Assembly: GCF_010093595.1 (NCBI RefSeq)
Contig: NW_022985439.1
Span: forward strand, 1,407,822-1,471,821
DNA: 64,000 bases
DNA from: Mytilinidion resinicola
Taxonomy: Eukaryota; Ascomycota; Dothideomycetes; Mytilinidiales; Mytilinidiaceae
Direction: 5' to 3'
The notes beneath the pieces are model-generated. The model was given only the letters and a program-made list of their open reading frames with translations, searched no databases and had not been told where the DNA came from. Made by a program: the position numbers and the translations under genes. Of the stretch, positions 24,278 to 35,256 are shown one piece after another (position 1 is the stretch's first letter; each line of letters begins with the position of its first letter).

Positions 24278-24399
24278 TTATTTCTATACAGGATATCAGT
24301 GGCTGAAAGGTGGCATTATCAGATCGAGAGGCTTACGCCGCAGGTGCAGCTAGAGCCGCACGCGCACTTGTCGCCGCAGGAGCATTCGTGGTCCGACAT
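24278..24399 (-). CDS. Metallothionein 2 (22 aa, 6 Cys, two exons)
   Basis: Second Cys-rich metal-binding peptide, on the opposite strand and unlike MT1 in sequence. Exon 1 (24337-24399) codes 21 residues with Cys at 6, 8, 12, 14, 18 and 20, i.e. three C-x-C pairs spaced by three residues (CSCGDKCACGSSCTCG). A 53-bp intron (24284-24336, donor GTAAGC, branch CTGAT, acceptor TATAG) leads to a final Lys codon and TAA; many fungal metallothioneins end in Lys. An earlier AG (near 24303) would give a longer tail without Cys and lies upstream of the branch site, so it was not used. Confidence 0.8.
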
Positions 24400-25217
24400 G
24401 TTTGCGAGTGGTGGAAAGAGGAGTTGGTGGAGTGTGTGCGTTTGGTGTTCGTAGATGTGGTAAAGAGAATGTGTTCACTGTTGCTTGTTGTTCGAGACAG
24501 ACTGAGGCGGGGTCCCTCTGTCTTTATATTGCCCCTCCAACGCACAGACCGCGCGAGATGGACTGAGTGTGCGGCGGCTGGGGCTTGAGGGTCCACTTCT
24601 TTTGCCACTCGTCCCTCGAACCCTTGGAAAACCCATCGCTTGGCTTTCTCGAAACAGGGCCATGCGACTCCTTCGGGCTTCGACGCGACTATCCCAGCCC
24701 AATCAGCCCGTCAACGTTATGCTTGTGATGCTGAGCACGTTCTTGGTACGTCCCGTGTCGCGGGGCTACGGACGGCCTGGCCGCCATACTGAGGAGTGAC
24801 TGGTTGCGGGCTTTGTGCGGGTGGAGCCCTAAGGTCATTCGGAACGTTGGAGGCTGGGACTGCGCTGTTTATGCTATCGTCTTACTGCTTGCGGCACCTC
24901 GTTGTGGGCGAAGTGGTGTGGAGCACATTGAGAGGTTTGTTTGCTCCTACCAACTCCAGCACTCGGTGCCTTCGATGTCTTTGGAGAAGGTAGATATCTC
25001 GAGGACCAAGGGACCCTTGGACCCTCCTTGCGGGCCGCTGCATGGCGTTCCAACTCTGGCTCAAGCTCAACCTCAATCGTCAATAAATGCGGGGTAGATA
25101 ACGCCTGATAAAACACCATGAAGTCAGTCTCATGGGATCTGTGTGACGCTAGACTATCGCCTCTCCAATCAAGATCAGCCCCGCGAGCATCCCACACTCC
25201 CTGTTCCACTACGAAGT
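24400..25217. other. Divergent intergenic region (metallothionein 2 / GFA-domain protein)
   Basis: Holds the metallothionein-2 leader, rich in CAC and CTC on its own strand, and its TATA box. The GFA-gene side (24600-25217) shows no clear element. Open frames on both strands here are spurious. Confidence 0.45.
24522..24528 (-). promoter_or_regulatory. TATA box of metallothionein 2
   Basis: TATAAAG on the minus strand, 123 bp before the ATG, with a C/A-rich leader between. The position relative to the ATG is close to that of the TATAAA box of metallothionein 1. Confidence 0.6.
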
Positions 25218-26342
25218 ATGTCCAATATCGCAAAGACGAGCATTACGTCTTCCTGCAGCTGCGGCCTCTCCACCTTCTCCTTTTCTATACCAAACGAACT
25301 ACTTCCCCTACCTACTTATCTCTGTCACTGCAACACCTCTCGCCGCATCTCTGGCGCCTTGTGCACCACCTACGTCGATATTCCTCTCAAACCGGGCGAC
25401 CCTAAGCCTGACCTAGACTCATTAACCGCATACGCGTCTTCCGATATCCTAACGCGCTACTTCTGCCCGACGTGTGGCACGCACTTATACCTCAAATACA
25501 ACTCCGACGGCCACCTTTCCGTCTCAACCGGTAGTCTTGACCGAACCGATGGCGTGGTTGAGTTCAAAGGGCATATGTGGATCTCAGACACCAATGACGG
25601 CGGCGCGAGTGACCTCATTCCCTCAATCAACGAGACCCCCCTGAAACGCTGGGCCTCGGAGGCCCTCACAAGTCCCGAACTTGCTCGCGGATGGAAACAC
25701 ACAACTCCTAATCCAAACAAACCCACATTCCCGCCTCCTCCAGCCGAAAAGCTCCACGCCCACTGCCACTGCAACGGCGTCTCTTTCTACATCTCCCGCC
25801 CTGACACCCTCTCCCACGTCGCTACGTCCCCCTTTCCGGACCTCCTCGTCCCCTATCACTCATCCACATCGCCCGCTAATCCTACCAATACCCCGTGGTG
25901 GCTGCCCACGCCGACGCAGTATCTAGCCGGCACATGTGCGTGCACCTCCTGCCGCCGCAGCTCTGGCTTCGAGATCACGTGGTGGGCGTTTGTCCCAGCC
26001 GCTAACATTTCGCTGTCTGACAGTAGCCCATTTGAGCGGTACTTCGGCACGCAGACGGCTTATCGCAGTGCGAACCATTGTGTGCGCACGTTCTGTAGGG
26101 TCTGCGGAAGTACGGTGTTTTGGGATGGGGACGAGAGGCCGACTATTGTGGATATAGCGGTGGGATTGCTGGATGCACCGGAGGGGGCGAGGGCAGAGGA
26201 GTGGGTTAGGTGGTGCGATAAGAGAGTTAGCTTTGCGGAGTTGGGCCGGGCTGGGGGGTTCGTGAAAGGTTTGGAGGAGGGGCTGAAGAGGTATGGGGAT
26301 GAGAGAGATGAGAAAGAGGGTACTGTAGATATAACTACATGA
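25218..26342 (+). CDS. Tandem GFA / CENP-V domain zinc protein
   Basis: Single-exon 374-aa protein with two glutathione-dependent formaldehyde-activating (GFA) folds, a zinc-binding family whose fungal members are mostly uncharacterised. Domain 1 (about 8-135): CSCG, then CHCNTSRRISG, then CPTCGTHLYLKY. Domain 2 (about 185-350): HCHCNGV, then CACTSCRRSSGFE, then CRVCGSTVFW. In domain 1 the Cys that should follow CHC (CHCxxC) is Ser, so its zinc site looks damaged; domain 2 has all ligands. The start chosen is the ATG giving MSNIAKTSITSSCSCG; a codon further upstream would add an unlikely leader. It lies next to the metallothioneins, but no shared role is shown. Confidence 0.82.
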   Translation: MSNIAKTSITSSCSCGLSTFSFSIPNELLPLPTYLCHCNTSRRISGALCTTYVDIPLKPGDPKPDLDSLTAYASSDILTRYFCPTCGTHLYLKYNSDGHLSVSTGSLDRTDGVVEFKGHMWISDTNDGGASDLIPSINETPLKRWASEALTSPELARGWKHTTPNPNKPTFPPPPAEKLHAHCHCNGVSFYISRPDTLSHVATSPFPDLLVPYHSSTSPANPTNTPWWLPTPTQYLAGTCACTSCRRSSGFEITWWAFVPAANISLSDSSPFERYFGTQTAYRSANHCVRTFCRVCGSTVFWDGDERPTIVDIAVGLLDAPEGARAEEWVRWCDKRVSFAELGRAGGFVKGLEEGLKRYGDERDEKEGTVDITT

Positions 26343-26385
26343 TAATCGAAGATGGTTCATTGATGGATAGATATTGTGCAATTAA

Positions 26386-27764
26386 TTAGAATATTGCTAG
26401 TATGTTTGGTGGGGAAGCCACCCCTCCAGGTACCTATATTATGTCAGTCAAGGCTCGCAGTCATCTTACAGGTGGATGAATGAGTGGAGAAAGCTCACAT
26501 TACAGACTTCACTCGTGACAAAGAAAGTATATCGCCCAGTCTTCTGACAATGCTCAGCCAATGCCTCCAAGTCAAACATTTCGCCGATCGGACAGCCCCA
26601 TCCTGCAAGTAGGACCTCATGGAGCAAGAAATGGGTTTGTGATGCTGATGAGCCCAATATGTTAGCCATATTCTACAGGAGCCACCAATATGAGCAACAG
26701 AGGCCCAGAGCACAAAAGGAACACTCACGCCAACACTCAAAACTAGGCTGATCCCCTGCCACCGCCGCAAAATTCTCCCAAATCCATTCGAGCACCTCCT
26801 CGCTCTGTTCCACCCCCGAGAAGGTCGGCGGCACTATCTTCGCCAAGCTCTGCAGCTCTACGCGCCGCTTCGCGTCGTGCGCGACCATGTACCCTGAACG
26901 GATAATCAAGATGTCGCCGAACTTGAACGAGACACGTTGAGCTTCGGCGACGGCTTTGAGATGTGCGAGAGGAATCGTGCCGGCTTGGAAGGGCTCGTAG
27001 GGGATGTTGTTTGCGGTGCGCCAGGCATGGTAGTCGAGGAGGACGCCGCGGCCTACGATGCCATGTTCGGACCAGGCTATCGGCGTAAAAGATGAAAGAT
27101 CAGGGAACGCTAGGGGTGGTGGACCCACCGTGGATGCCGTTGATATTTGAGGCTGAATGCTCGTGGATGTCAGACATGGTGACGCCATTGTAAAATTCGG
27201 CTTCCTTTTGGTACGCGAAGTGTCGGAGGCCGTCCCCTGGGGGCCAGTTTAGAGGGTTGACTGAGTGGGTTAGGGGGTAGACTGACATTGGCTGCTGCTT
27301 TGGGTGTTGAAAGACCATGTGTCGTCGTTCACGGTTCTTGGGGGCTTTGCGTAGACGTGTTTGTGGAAGGTTTGGCGGCCGAAGAAAGGGATGTCTTTCT
27401 GGGCGTCTAAGGGCCAGTTGAGGGAGATTCTTTGCAAGTTCTGCTTAGATTCGAAATGTAACGACTGTAAATAGAGGAAAGAAAACCAAGTGGACATGAA
27501 TGGACTCGTAGCTAGGAATGGTTTATCACGGAGTAGAACACGACCTACCTCTTCCCTGTCTTTATTTCCTTAGCTGCCTCGAGCACCACCTCATCTGTAA
27601 GTCGATTCAGAAAGCCTAATTGATCATCTTTACCATATCTATAGCAATCAGTTTGGATGTACAAAGGTGGTCTATGACGAGAAGAAGACATACAGCCCCC
27701 AAGCTGACCTGAAGGGGTCGTCTTTGTTCAGGGGGAGCTCGGAGTATTTTGGGAGTTTATTCAT
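26386..27764 (-). CDS. Cyclase-family protein (kynurenine formamidase-like, PF04199 type)
   Basis: Metal-dependent hydrolase fold of the putative cyclase family, common in ascomycetes and without a settled substrate. Seven exons give 317 aa; introns 27639-27693, 27430-27548, 27237-27286, 27077-27128, 26645-26728 and 26434-26498 all agree in phase. The spliced product reads FRSAWGLYGKDDQLGFLNRL, GKR-ISLNWPLDAQKDIPFFGR, SSSQ-WDGLRHFAYQ, NGIH-AWSEHGIVGRGVLLDY, FKFGDILIIRSGY and ends VPGGVASPPNILAIF, which matches the family from start to stop. The last exon is only 48 bp. It is head-to-head with GatA at 204 bp. Confidence 0.88.
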
Positions 27765-27968
27765 CTTCAAATAGGCTATTGAGGTACGTTCTATGATCTA
27801 TGCAGTTGTTCAGGGACATTTGTATCCAAGGTTGACTCGACATCATGGGTTGAAGTGGGGTGGACTTGGGAACGCGGCGGGCACGCGATTCGGTTGGACC
27901 AAGAATTTCCGACCAAGAATTTCCACCCTTCTCTCTCGATCACACTCCAATGCGCTCCTTGCGCACCT

Positions 27969-29580
27969 ATGTCTCTCTTGCGAGGAGCAGAAAGATGTGT
28001 AGCTGCCATTGCTAGAACGAAGCACCTCAATGCCTTCATCAGCTTGCCTGAGGAGTCTGCGCTTTTGCGACAGGTCCAAGACGCAGAGACAAATGGTAGG
28101 GGTAAGTGGACTCATTGCTTGATATGACTTCGAGAACAGCATTGTTGACGTATCCCAGGACCACTCAATGGCAAACTTATAGCCATCAAGGACAATATCT
28201 GTACCTCCGACCTTCCTACCACCGCCGCTTCCAGTATCCTCAAATCCTTCACGAGTCCCTACGATGCGACTGTCATTAAGCAACTCCGCGCTGCCGGCGG
28301 CCTTATTGCCGGCAAGACGAACATGGATGAATTTGGAATGGGATCACACTCTACTCGGTCCTTCTTCGGAGAAGTAGCCCAAGGAACAAGAAATAACAAA
28401 CGCGTATCTGCGGGCGGAAGCTCTGGAGGAAGCGCTGTAGCGGTTGCAAGCAATAATGCTTGGGCGTATGTGACGCTTCGCCCCAATAGCTAAAACACCA
28501 GCTCACGTAGAGTAGGGCTCTGGGTACAGATACAGGCGGCAGTGTGAGGCTACCCGCAGCATATACCGGGACAATAGGCTTCAAGCCTTCGTACGGCCTC
28601 ATTTCGCGTTGGGGTGTAATTGCATATGCCAACTCTCTGGATACAGTTGGGGTTTTTGCCAGAAGCTCACAGGATGCTGGGACTGTTTTTAGTGGGTCTA
28701 TCTAGTCAATCAGCGTTGATAGTACACTGCTAATATATGACTAGACGCATTGAATGCCCACGATCCCAAAGACCCCACGAGTCTCCCTGCCTCCACTCGA
28801 TCTCGCATTTCTTCCGTGGTGTCTAAAGCTTCCCGGAAACGCCCTCTCCGAATCGGAGTGCCCATCGAGTACAACATAGCAGAGTTAAACCCCGAGGTGC
28901 GAGCTGTGTGGATGCAGACGCTTCGAATGTTTGCCAACAAAGGGCATACAATCCACCCGGTGTCACTTCCAACCACCTGTCACGCGCTCTCCGCCTATTA
29001 TGTGCTCGCTCCCGCGGAAGCCTCCTCTAACCTTGCGAAGTACGATGGTGTCCGATATGGCAGCCGAGCGCCTGGATCTGATGCTTCATCAGAAACGAAG
29101 AGCGTTCTGTTTGCAAAGTCCCGCGGCGAAGGCTTCGGGGATGAAGTCAAGAGGAGAATTCTTCTTGGCGCCTACACGTTGAGCGCAGAGGCCATTGACA
29201 ACTACTTCATACAAGCACAGAAGGTACGAAGATTGGTCCAACACGATTTCGATCGTGTGTTCGCTCTTCCCAACCCGCTCTTGGATGAACAGCCGGCCAA
29301 TGGAGAGAACAACCAAGTTGACATTCTTGTTTGTCCTACTGCGCCCACGCTCCCGCCTACCCTGAAATCGCTGGAGGGTCAATCGCCCGTTGACGCATAC
29401 ATGAACGATGTCTTCACCGTGCCAGCAAGTCTCGCAGGACTTCCAGCCGTGAGCATTCCGGTGGGGTACGTGGTTGATGGTGCTGCGGCGACGGTGGGAA
29501 TTCAAGTAATTGGGCAATATGGAGACGACCAGCTCGTACTTGACTTTGCGTCACAATATGAGAGACTTAAACTGTACTAA
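27969..29580 (+). CDS. HER2: Glutamyl-tRNA(Gln) amidotransferase subunit A, mitochondrial
   Basis: Amidase subunit of the mitochondrial GatFAB complex that converts Glu-tRNA(Gln) to Gln-tRNA(Gln). Four exons (introns 28102-28158, 28466-28515, 28692-28744) give 483 aa. Amidase signature residues are present: Lys in [10 protein letters not shown], the Ser-rich loop [16 protein letters not shown] and the nucleophile region [15 protein letters not shown]. It continues [13 protein letters not shown] and ends with the family C-terminus [16 protein letters not shown]. The start used, [14 protein letters not shown], has no clear mitochondrial presequence; another ATG in a different frame lies just upstream, so an extra 5' exon cannot be ruled out. 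Confidence 0.9.
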
Positions 29581-30075
29581 ATATGTAGATCATTGTGAAT
29601 ACTATTGTAAATAGCGGACGGCCACCACCTTTTTGAATTGTGGAATTTATTGCACAAGTTTTAGATCGTGATTTAACGCACTCCTTCCTCTTAAGACATC
29701 ATCAATAGAGCTTCGAATTAGTCGGCTCAGCTCGAAGTTGAACACTTTCCACGAATGTGTTTACGCGTTGTCCCAATTGAGCGTAGTTCGCCCTCCAACC
29801 TTCACCTGCAACATCTCCGTTCGGCGCCATCTCTTTCAAAGCTCCCCAAATCTGAACGATCTTCTAGAAACCGCCCAAAAGTCTGCCTCATGTCCCACAA
29901 CAGAAGCGGCTCAAACTCCAGACCCGATCTCCAACAACCCTCCCGGCGGCTACCATTTCAGCGCCGCAAATGATTCGCTGCGCACCCTCGTACTACCCAG
30001 CCGCCCCGATACATTGGTTCTCGCGATGGAAATAGGAACAATTGATCTGGCGCTGCTGTGCCTCTTTTCCCTCAG
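29581..30075. other. Intergenic / unresolved 5' end of the membrane-protein gene
   Basis: GatA 3' flank, then an open stretch (29840-30070) that probably includes the first exon of the next gene. No ATG in it joins cleanly to the next exon, so I left it unassigned. Confidence 0.35.
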
Positions 30076-32576
30076 GCTTTTTATCTAATAGACAGTCCGC
30101 CCCAGACATGGCTGCAGCACCGACGCTGGCGAACTGTCGTTCTCTTCTTCGCCAGCAGTTATCCTCTCGTTCTTTTCCACGTATTCGTCCATAAAAGCTG
30201 CAATGGGTAATGTCGTAGTGAGAATATGGCAGAATCGCACGTTACGAAGCGAGCCTCTTGATATTTCCTATTCGAATGCCTCATTGCCGCCTTCGCGGTC
30301 TTCGACTGGCCACGAAAATGACGGCGAGAAGTTTTGGCAGGACCTCCCTCGAATGGAGAGCTGGCCGAAAGAGGCCAGCCAATTGAAGCAACGCAATTGG
30401 GTTTCCTATTTGTATCTCGTGGTAGACATTTTATTGGTGTTGCTGCCCATGTTTTTCATTTGTAGGTGTCCAAAATACTCGGTCACTGAAGAAGCGTGTC
30501 TAACCTACCAAAGTGTTGGGTATTGCTGTTATTACTCTTCATCGGAAGCCGACGAAAGGGAGTTCGTTCGGTACCAAGGTGGAGTTTGCGACTCAGCTTG
30601 TGGGTACCCTCAATTGCTGCGGTGACATTTGCTAAATTGTACTAGGGACCTACCATCTTTCCGATACTGTTTGCCGCAATCATTGGCCGGAGTATGAAGA
30701 TGATTGCTCGATACCTCGCTGAAAAGGGAGCAAAGCTTAGCGTATGCTCATGTCATCCACCCCATTGGAGCAGAAATATATTGACTTGGTGTTGCAGACC
30801 TTGGAACTGTTAATGGCGAGCCAGTCTGTCTGGGGAACATTCGAGAGTCAATTTTTAATGAGGCGCCTTACTGTCGTCGGGGCTCACTTACTTATCCTTT
30901 GTTCCCTTTCCCCTTTAGGTGGTCAGGCATCGTTGCGATTGCTGGGGACAGCCGACCAGGCTAACAACACGCCGCAGAAGATTCGATACTTGACCACCGG
31001 TCCTGGCGGGACGATGTGGGGGCTAGAGACTGTGTACATCGGAAACGGAGAATTCGCTGATGTGGATGCTCTGTACAACGCAGCTCTTCTTGCTCCAAAC
31101 TCAATCAAACTAGGGCCACAGGACACCTGGGGCAACGTCAAGATCCCGTCAATGGTTTCACTGAACGAGTCGACCGCTGACGCCCATGGGTGGATCAGTA
31201 CGCCGACTACCATGGCAGCCGCCGAAGACTACTCTTCCCTAATGGGACTACCGGTTGTGGGGCGACCTTTGAACGCAAATGCGAACTTCAGCATGGAGTC
31301 CACATATCTCTCTGTGCAGTGCAGCAAATTTACACAAACGCTTTACCCGAACTTTTTTCACAATATCGCTTCACCTCCGGACTTCGCTCAGCTTTCTCGT
31401 ATAATATCGGGGCGCGTTTGGACGGATCTCAACTCAGGCTATAATCCCCTGAATGGAACGACATTCTTTATGGATACCGATCTACCACTGTTCGACGGCT
31501 CCATAGCTATGACTACAGAGGATGTTGTTGCGACATCTCGATTTGATGGATTTATCGGGTTCCTGAACTCATCTGCAACAAGAACCGCATCCTCAACCGC
31601 CCAAAGAAATTTGATCTTCGGATCTGTATTTCTCTCTGACGCGGAGAAACAGGACTGGAGCATCAATATGGCAAACTGCTCAGTTATGCAAACCCACATT
31701 GAATCCGCGGCCGAGTGCGTTAAGGATCAGTGCAGTGTGAACAAGATTAGGAAATCTCTCACGGATAAACGTGCATCGGAGCTTACTGGGTTCGACCACA
31801 ATCTTATAACTAGTCAATTCGTTACTAGCTTTGCGAAGAGTCAAAATCAAGGCCGCGGATCATCGCCGACTGAGAGATTCCTGTCCAACTCCACTGAATT
31901 TCCATTCATACAAACAGCCGGCAACTTGGAGAGCAAGGAAGTGTTTATAGACCTATCCAAGATACCAAGCGATGCTTTCTCCCGACGACTCAGCCTTCTG
32001 CTCAACACATATTATCAGCTGAGTGTTGGCCCTACTGGATACTTCGGCAGTCTCCCACAGAATTTGTCGCTTTATGGACCTGACACAATCCCTGTCAAAG
32101 ACATAGATGCGTATTTGCTGAAGAATCTGTCAGCAACAAGCCACACGTACGTGGACTGGTGGCCAACGTTCCAGGATGCTGTGGATGACAATGCTATTGG
32201 GACGCCATTCATCGGTGCGACTACGAATGCAACAATCACTACCCACGAACAAGTATTTTTTTGCAGCTTTGCGTGGCTCTCGCTTCTCCTGGCTGCGTCG
32301 ACTATCATCCTCGTGACCGGCGCAGCGGCCCTTCTGCTAAGACGGAAGACCATTGCCCCCGAGATGTTTGGGTTCGTGACCAGCATGACATATGAAAACA
32401 CTCATGTCAAAATACCTCCCGGTGGCAACGTCCTCGACGCAATGGAACGAGCCAGGCTGTTGAAAGATGTGAAAGTTCGCGTTGGCGATGTACGTGGCGA
32501 AGCTGATGTGGGCCATATTGCATTTTCCGCCGGAGTCAAGGTTCGGACCTTGGAGAGAGGCAGACTTTACAAATGA
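30076..32576 (+). CDS. Fungal multi-span membrane protein of unknown function (5' end unresolved)
   Basis: I recognise this as a fungal membrane-protein type with no known role. The supported exons are 30076-30180, 30233-30461, 30514-30599, 30646-30741 and 30798-32576, joined in consistent phase. Membrane segments: WRTVVLFFASSYPLVLF, YLYLVVDILLVLLPMFFI-FLLGIAVITL, GPTIFPILFAAIIGRSMK, RLTVVGAHLLILCSL and near the end SFAWLSLLLAASTIILVTG. A long extracellular region (about 190-530 of the assembled product) is rich in N-x-S/T sites. Conserved-looking patches are LAEKGAKLSTLELLMASQSVWGTFESQ and LSPLGGQASLRLL. The true first exon lies upstream of 30076 and was not found. Confidence 0.7.
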
Positions 32577-33745
32577 GCCCGACCACTCGACGATTGTTTC
32601 GAATTAGTTGAGATGAGCTACGACCGATGTAACTCAAGCCATCTCAATTAAGATCCAATGCCCAAATCTGGAGGTCGACCGCGGCATGTCTCACAATCAT
32701 CTACAACGCATAAAGCACTCTACAACAACTAAATGAAGAGGAGCTTGAGCAAGATGGTTACCTCGTTGTTTCTTTAGGCACCAGCCCCATTATGAGACAG
32801 TCGGTTGGGATAGCGACTTTAGGTGTGGCGCAAAAAGCTTACGAATGTTGCGGCTGAGGGGTCCATCCAGGTACTCACCAGAGGAAGAAGTCTGACTCGA
32901 CGGACTGCTGTATCACCAGTAGGACTCGCTCTTCTCCTCGCGCGGAGCACACTTGAGGTGCAGCACGGAAAGGCGCTTCCCGGCGGCCAGTCCTCTTGCG
33001 CCGCCGATGATGGGATGTAACCTACCGAACGCGGTGGAGTCCGAGAGGTTGAAACTGGCTGTGGGCGACGACGACGTGGAGAGCGGTGTCTCTCGCAGCG
33101 ACGACGGACGGGCATCCTTCACCAATCGACCCCTGCTCGCTGTGGGTGGAGCCAGATGGTGCGGCTAATGCGAAACAAGCTGCTCGGCCCGCCAGATTTT
33201 CCGGGCCAGCGAATCGGCGGCCACCACCAAAGCGGCCACCCCTGAGCTTGAAACATCACCCTCCTAGCTGGCCACCATCGTCAAGTCAGCGGCTGCACCG
33301 AGGGCATTGACGGCTATCCTCGCGCGTTAATGTACCTGCGTCACCCTAGAGTCGTCGATCAGCGTTGTTTGGTTGACATGTTTGCCTCCATCCTAGCTCC
33401 CGCGTTTCAACCCCATAAAACGATTCACAGCGGGACTGCATCCTTACCGTTGTTTGGTTTCCCTTCAACGGGTTCGAAACTTTGTCCAGAATTAACGTAA
33501 CGTAGATTCAGGGGAAGAGACGATCAGCGCTTTCACGATGTAACCTGAGATTTCTATATAAGTGTCTTTCCTTGGCTTTCTAGTAACTTCATTCTCTCAG
33601 CTTTGTCTTGCACTTTCGCATTCTTTCTGTAGATACTCCCGCTTTCGAGCATTTTCTTCTCTTTCTAGCTGGTCTAGTATCTTTTTGCATTTAAACGACC
33701 ACATTCCTTCAAGTCATTTACCACAACGCTTTTACGATCTTCAAC
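32577..33745. other. Intergenic region upstream of the LPMO gene
   Basis: About 1.2 kb without a convincing gene. Its centre (32870-33300) is GC-rich and open on both strands; the 3' part is the LPMO promoter with TATATAAG at 33555-33562 and a CT-rich leader. Confidence 0.45.
33555..33562 (+). promoter_or_regulatory. TATA box of the AA11 LPMO gene
   Basis: TATATAAG, 191 bp before the ATG, followed by a long CT-rich leader; a typical arrangement for strongly induced fungal secreted-enzyme genes. Confidence 0.5.
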
Positions 33746-34903
33746 ATGTCTCTACGAACTGCATTGATGGCTGTGGCAGCCCTTCTTTTCGCCTCATCCG
33801 CCAACGCCCACATGATCATGGCAAGCCCTGTCCCATTCAGCGTCGACAAGCTCGACAACGCTCCCATCACAGCTGCGCAGTACCCATGCAAAATCAACCT
33901 TGGATTTACCGTCTCAACCATGAACAACATGAAAGTTGGCGAAGAACAGACTTTGTCCTTCAAAGGCTCCGCTGTCCATGGAGGTGGCAGCTGCCAGCTG
34001 AGTGTTACGACCGACAAGACGCCCACCGCGAACTCGAAATTCAAAGTCATCATGTCCATGGAGGGTGGCTGCCCTGGCATCGATGGTCCCCTGACCTTCA
34101 AGTACAAAATCCCCGACAGCGTCCCCAATGGCCAGGTCACCCTTGCATGGACCTGGTTTTCCCGTCTCAGCGGCCAGCCCGAGCTGTACATGAACTGCGC
34201 ACCCCTAATGGTCACTGGAGGTGCTAGCGACACCAAGGCTTTCGATGCTCTGCCCGACATGTTCGTTGCCAACATCGCCACAGCTCAGTGCACCACTCCC
34301 GCGAACTTCAACACCAAGTTCCCCAACCCGGGCCAGAACGTCTTGACTGACGACTCTGCTGCTGCCGCAAACCCCCCAACTGGCGCAGGTTGTGGCAAGG
34401 CTGTCAGCGGAGGAGGAGACGCCTCCTCAGCAGCCGGCGGCGCCCCGACCTCCGTGGCCGCAACCTCTGCCGCAGAGGCCCCCAGCAACACCGGCGGCGT
34501 CTTCGCACCCGGCGCCTCGTCCGCTGCCCCCGCCGAAAGCACTTCCACCCTTACGACCCTCGTCACCCTCACCGCCTCGCCCTCCGTCCCAGCAGCCGCT
34601 ACCTCCGCGCCCGCAGCTGGTACCGAAGCGCCCGCATCTGGTACCGAAGCACCCGCGGCCGGTACCTCAGCAGCAGCAGCACCAGTCCCTACCACCCCGA
34701 GCGGCGGTGGAGGCGGTGCCACTTGCTCTACCAACGGCGCAGTTGTGTGCAACGGAGCGACGCAGTTCGGTCTCTGCGACAACGGGAAGGTGGTCTGGCA
34801 GGCTGTTGCGGCGGGCACGACCTGCAGCAACGGGCAGATCACCAAGCGACAATGGCGACGGGAGCTGAGGGGCCGTGTGCCGCTGAAGCCGGAGACTTTG
34901 TAG
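33746..34903 (+). CDS. AA11-type lytic polysaccharide monooxygenase with C-terminal X278-like domain
   Basis: Secreted copper enzyme of the AA11 family, whose characterised members oxidatively cleave chitin. Intronless, 385 aa. A signal peptide of 21 residues ends ...ANA, so the mature protein starts with His22 (HMIMASPVPF), the first ligand of the copper histidine brace. A second candidate brace His is in GSAVHGGGSCQ, and an axial Tyr in PELYMNCAP. The catalytic domain (22-~230) is followed by a Ser/Thr/Ala/Pro linker with GTEAPA repeats and a Cys-containing module (about 330-370: CSTNGAVVCNG, FGLCDNGKVVW, GTTCSNG) like the X278 chitin-binding domain. The tail TKRQWRRELRGR is unusually basic. 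Confidence 0.88.
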   Translation: MSLRTALMAVAALLFASSANAHMIMASPVPFSVDKLDNAPITAAQYPCKINLGFTVSTMNNMKVGEEQTLSFKGSAVHGGGSCQLSVTTDKTPTANSKFKVIMSMEGGCPGIDGPLTFKYKIPDSVPNGQVTLAWTWFSRLSGQPELYMNCAPLMVTGGASDTKAFDALPDMFVANIATAQCTTPANFNTKFPNPGQNVLTDDSAAAANPPTGAGCGKAVSGGGDASSAAGGAPTSVAATSAAEAPSNTGGVFAPGASSAAPAESTSTLTTLVTLTASPSVPAAATSAPAAGTEAPASGTEAPAAGTSAAAAPVPTTPSGGGGGATCSTNGAVVCNGATQFGLCDNGKVVWQAVAAGTTCSNGQITKRQWRRELRGRVPLKPETL

Positions 34904-35256
34904 GATACTCGATGCTTCGGTCTGCGTGTGATTGGGACGGCAAGTCAAGCGTGATGGTATGAGGGGCAGGATTCCATCATCGGAATAGCGTTTTTCTTTC
35001 TGTTTGGGGGTTATGGTTTGGTGATTCTTTCACGTCGCATCGCATATCTGGCGTTCTCTTGGGCATTTCTGGGGTTGGAGTTTGGGAACTACAATGTGCA
35101 TACATACGCTCGCACAGCGCAAGAAGCTGTCGCGGGAATGTCTTCAAAAATTCAGAATCTTGAAATTCAAACTTGGTAACTCCACTATCTTGATATCGTG
35201 ACTATAATTAACCATGCAATGCTAGAAACGCCTAATCCCCATCACTACTCCCATCT
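34904..35256. other. Convergent spacer LPMO / SWC3
   Basis: 3' flanks of two convergent genes; nothing else recognised. Confidence 0.4.
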
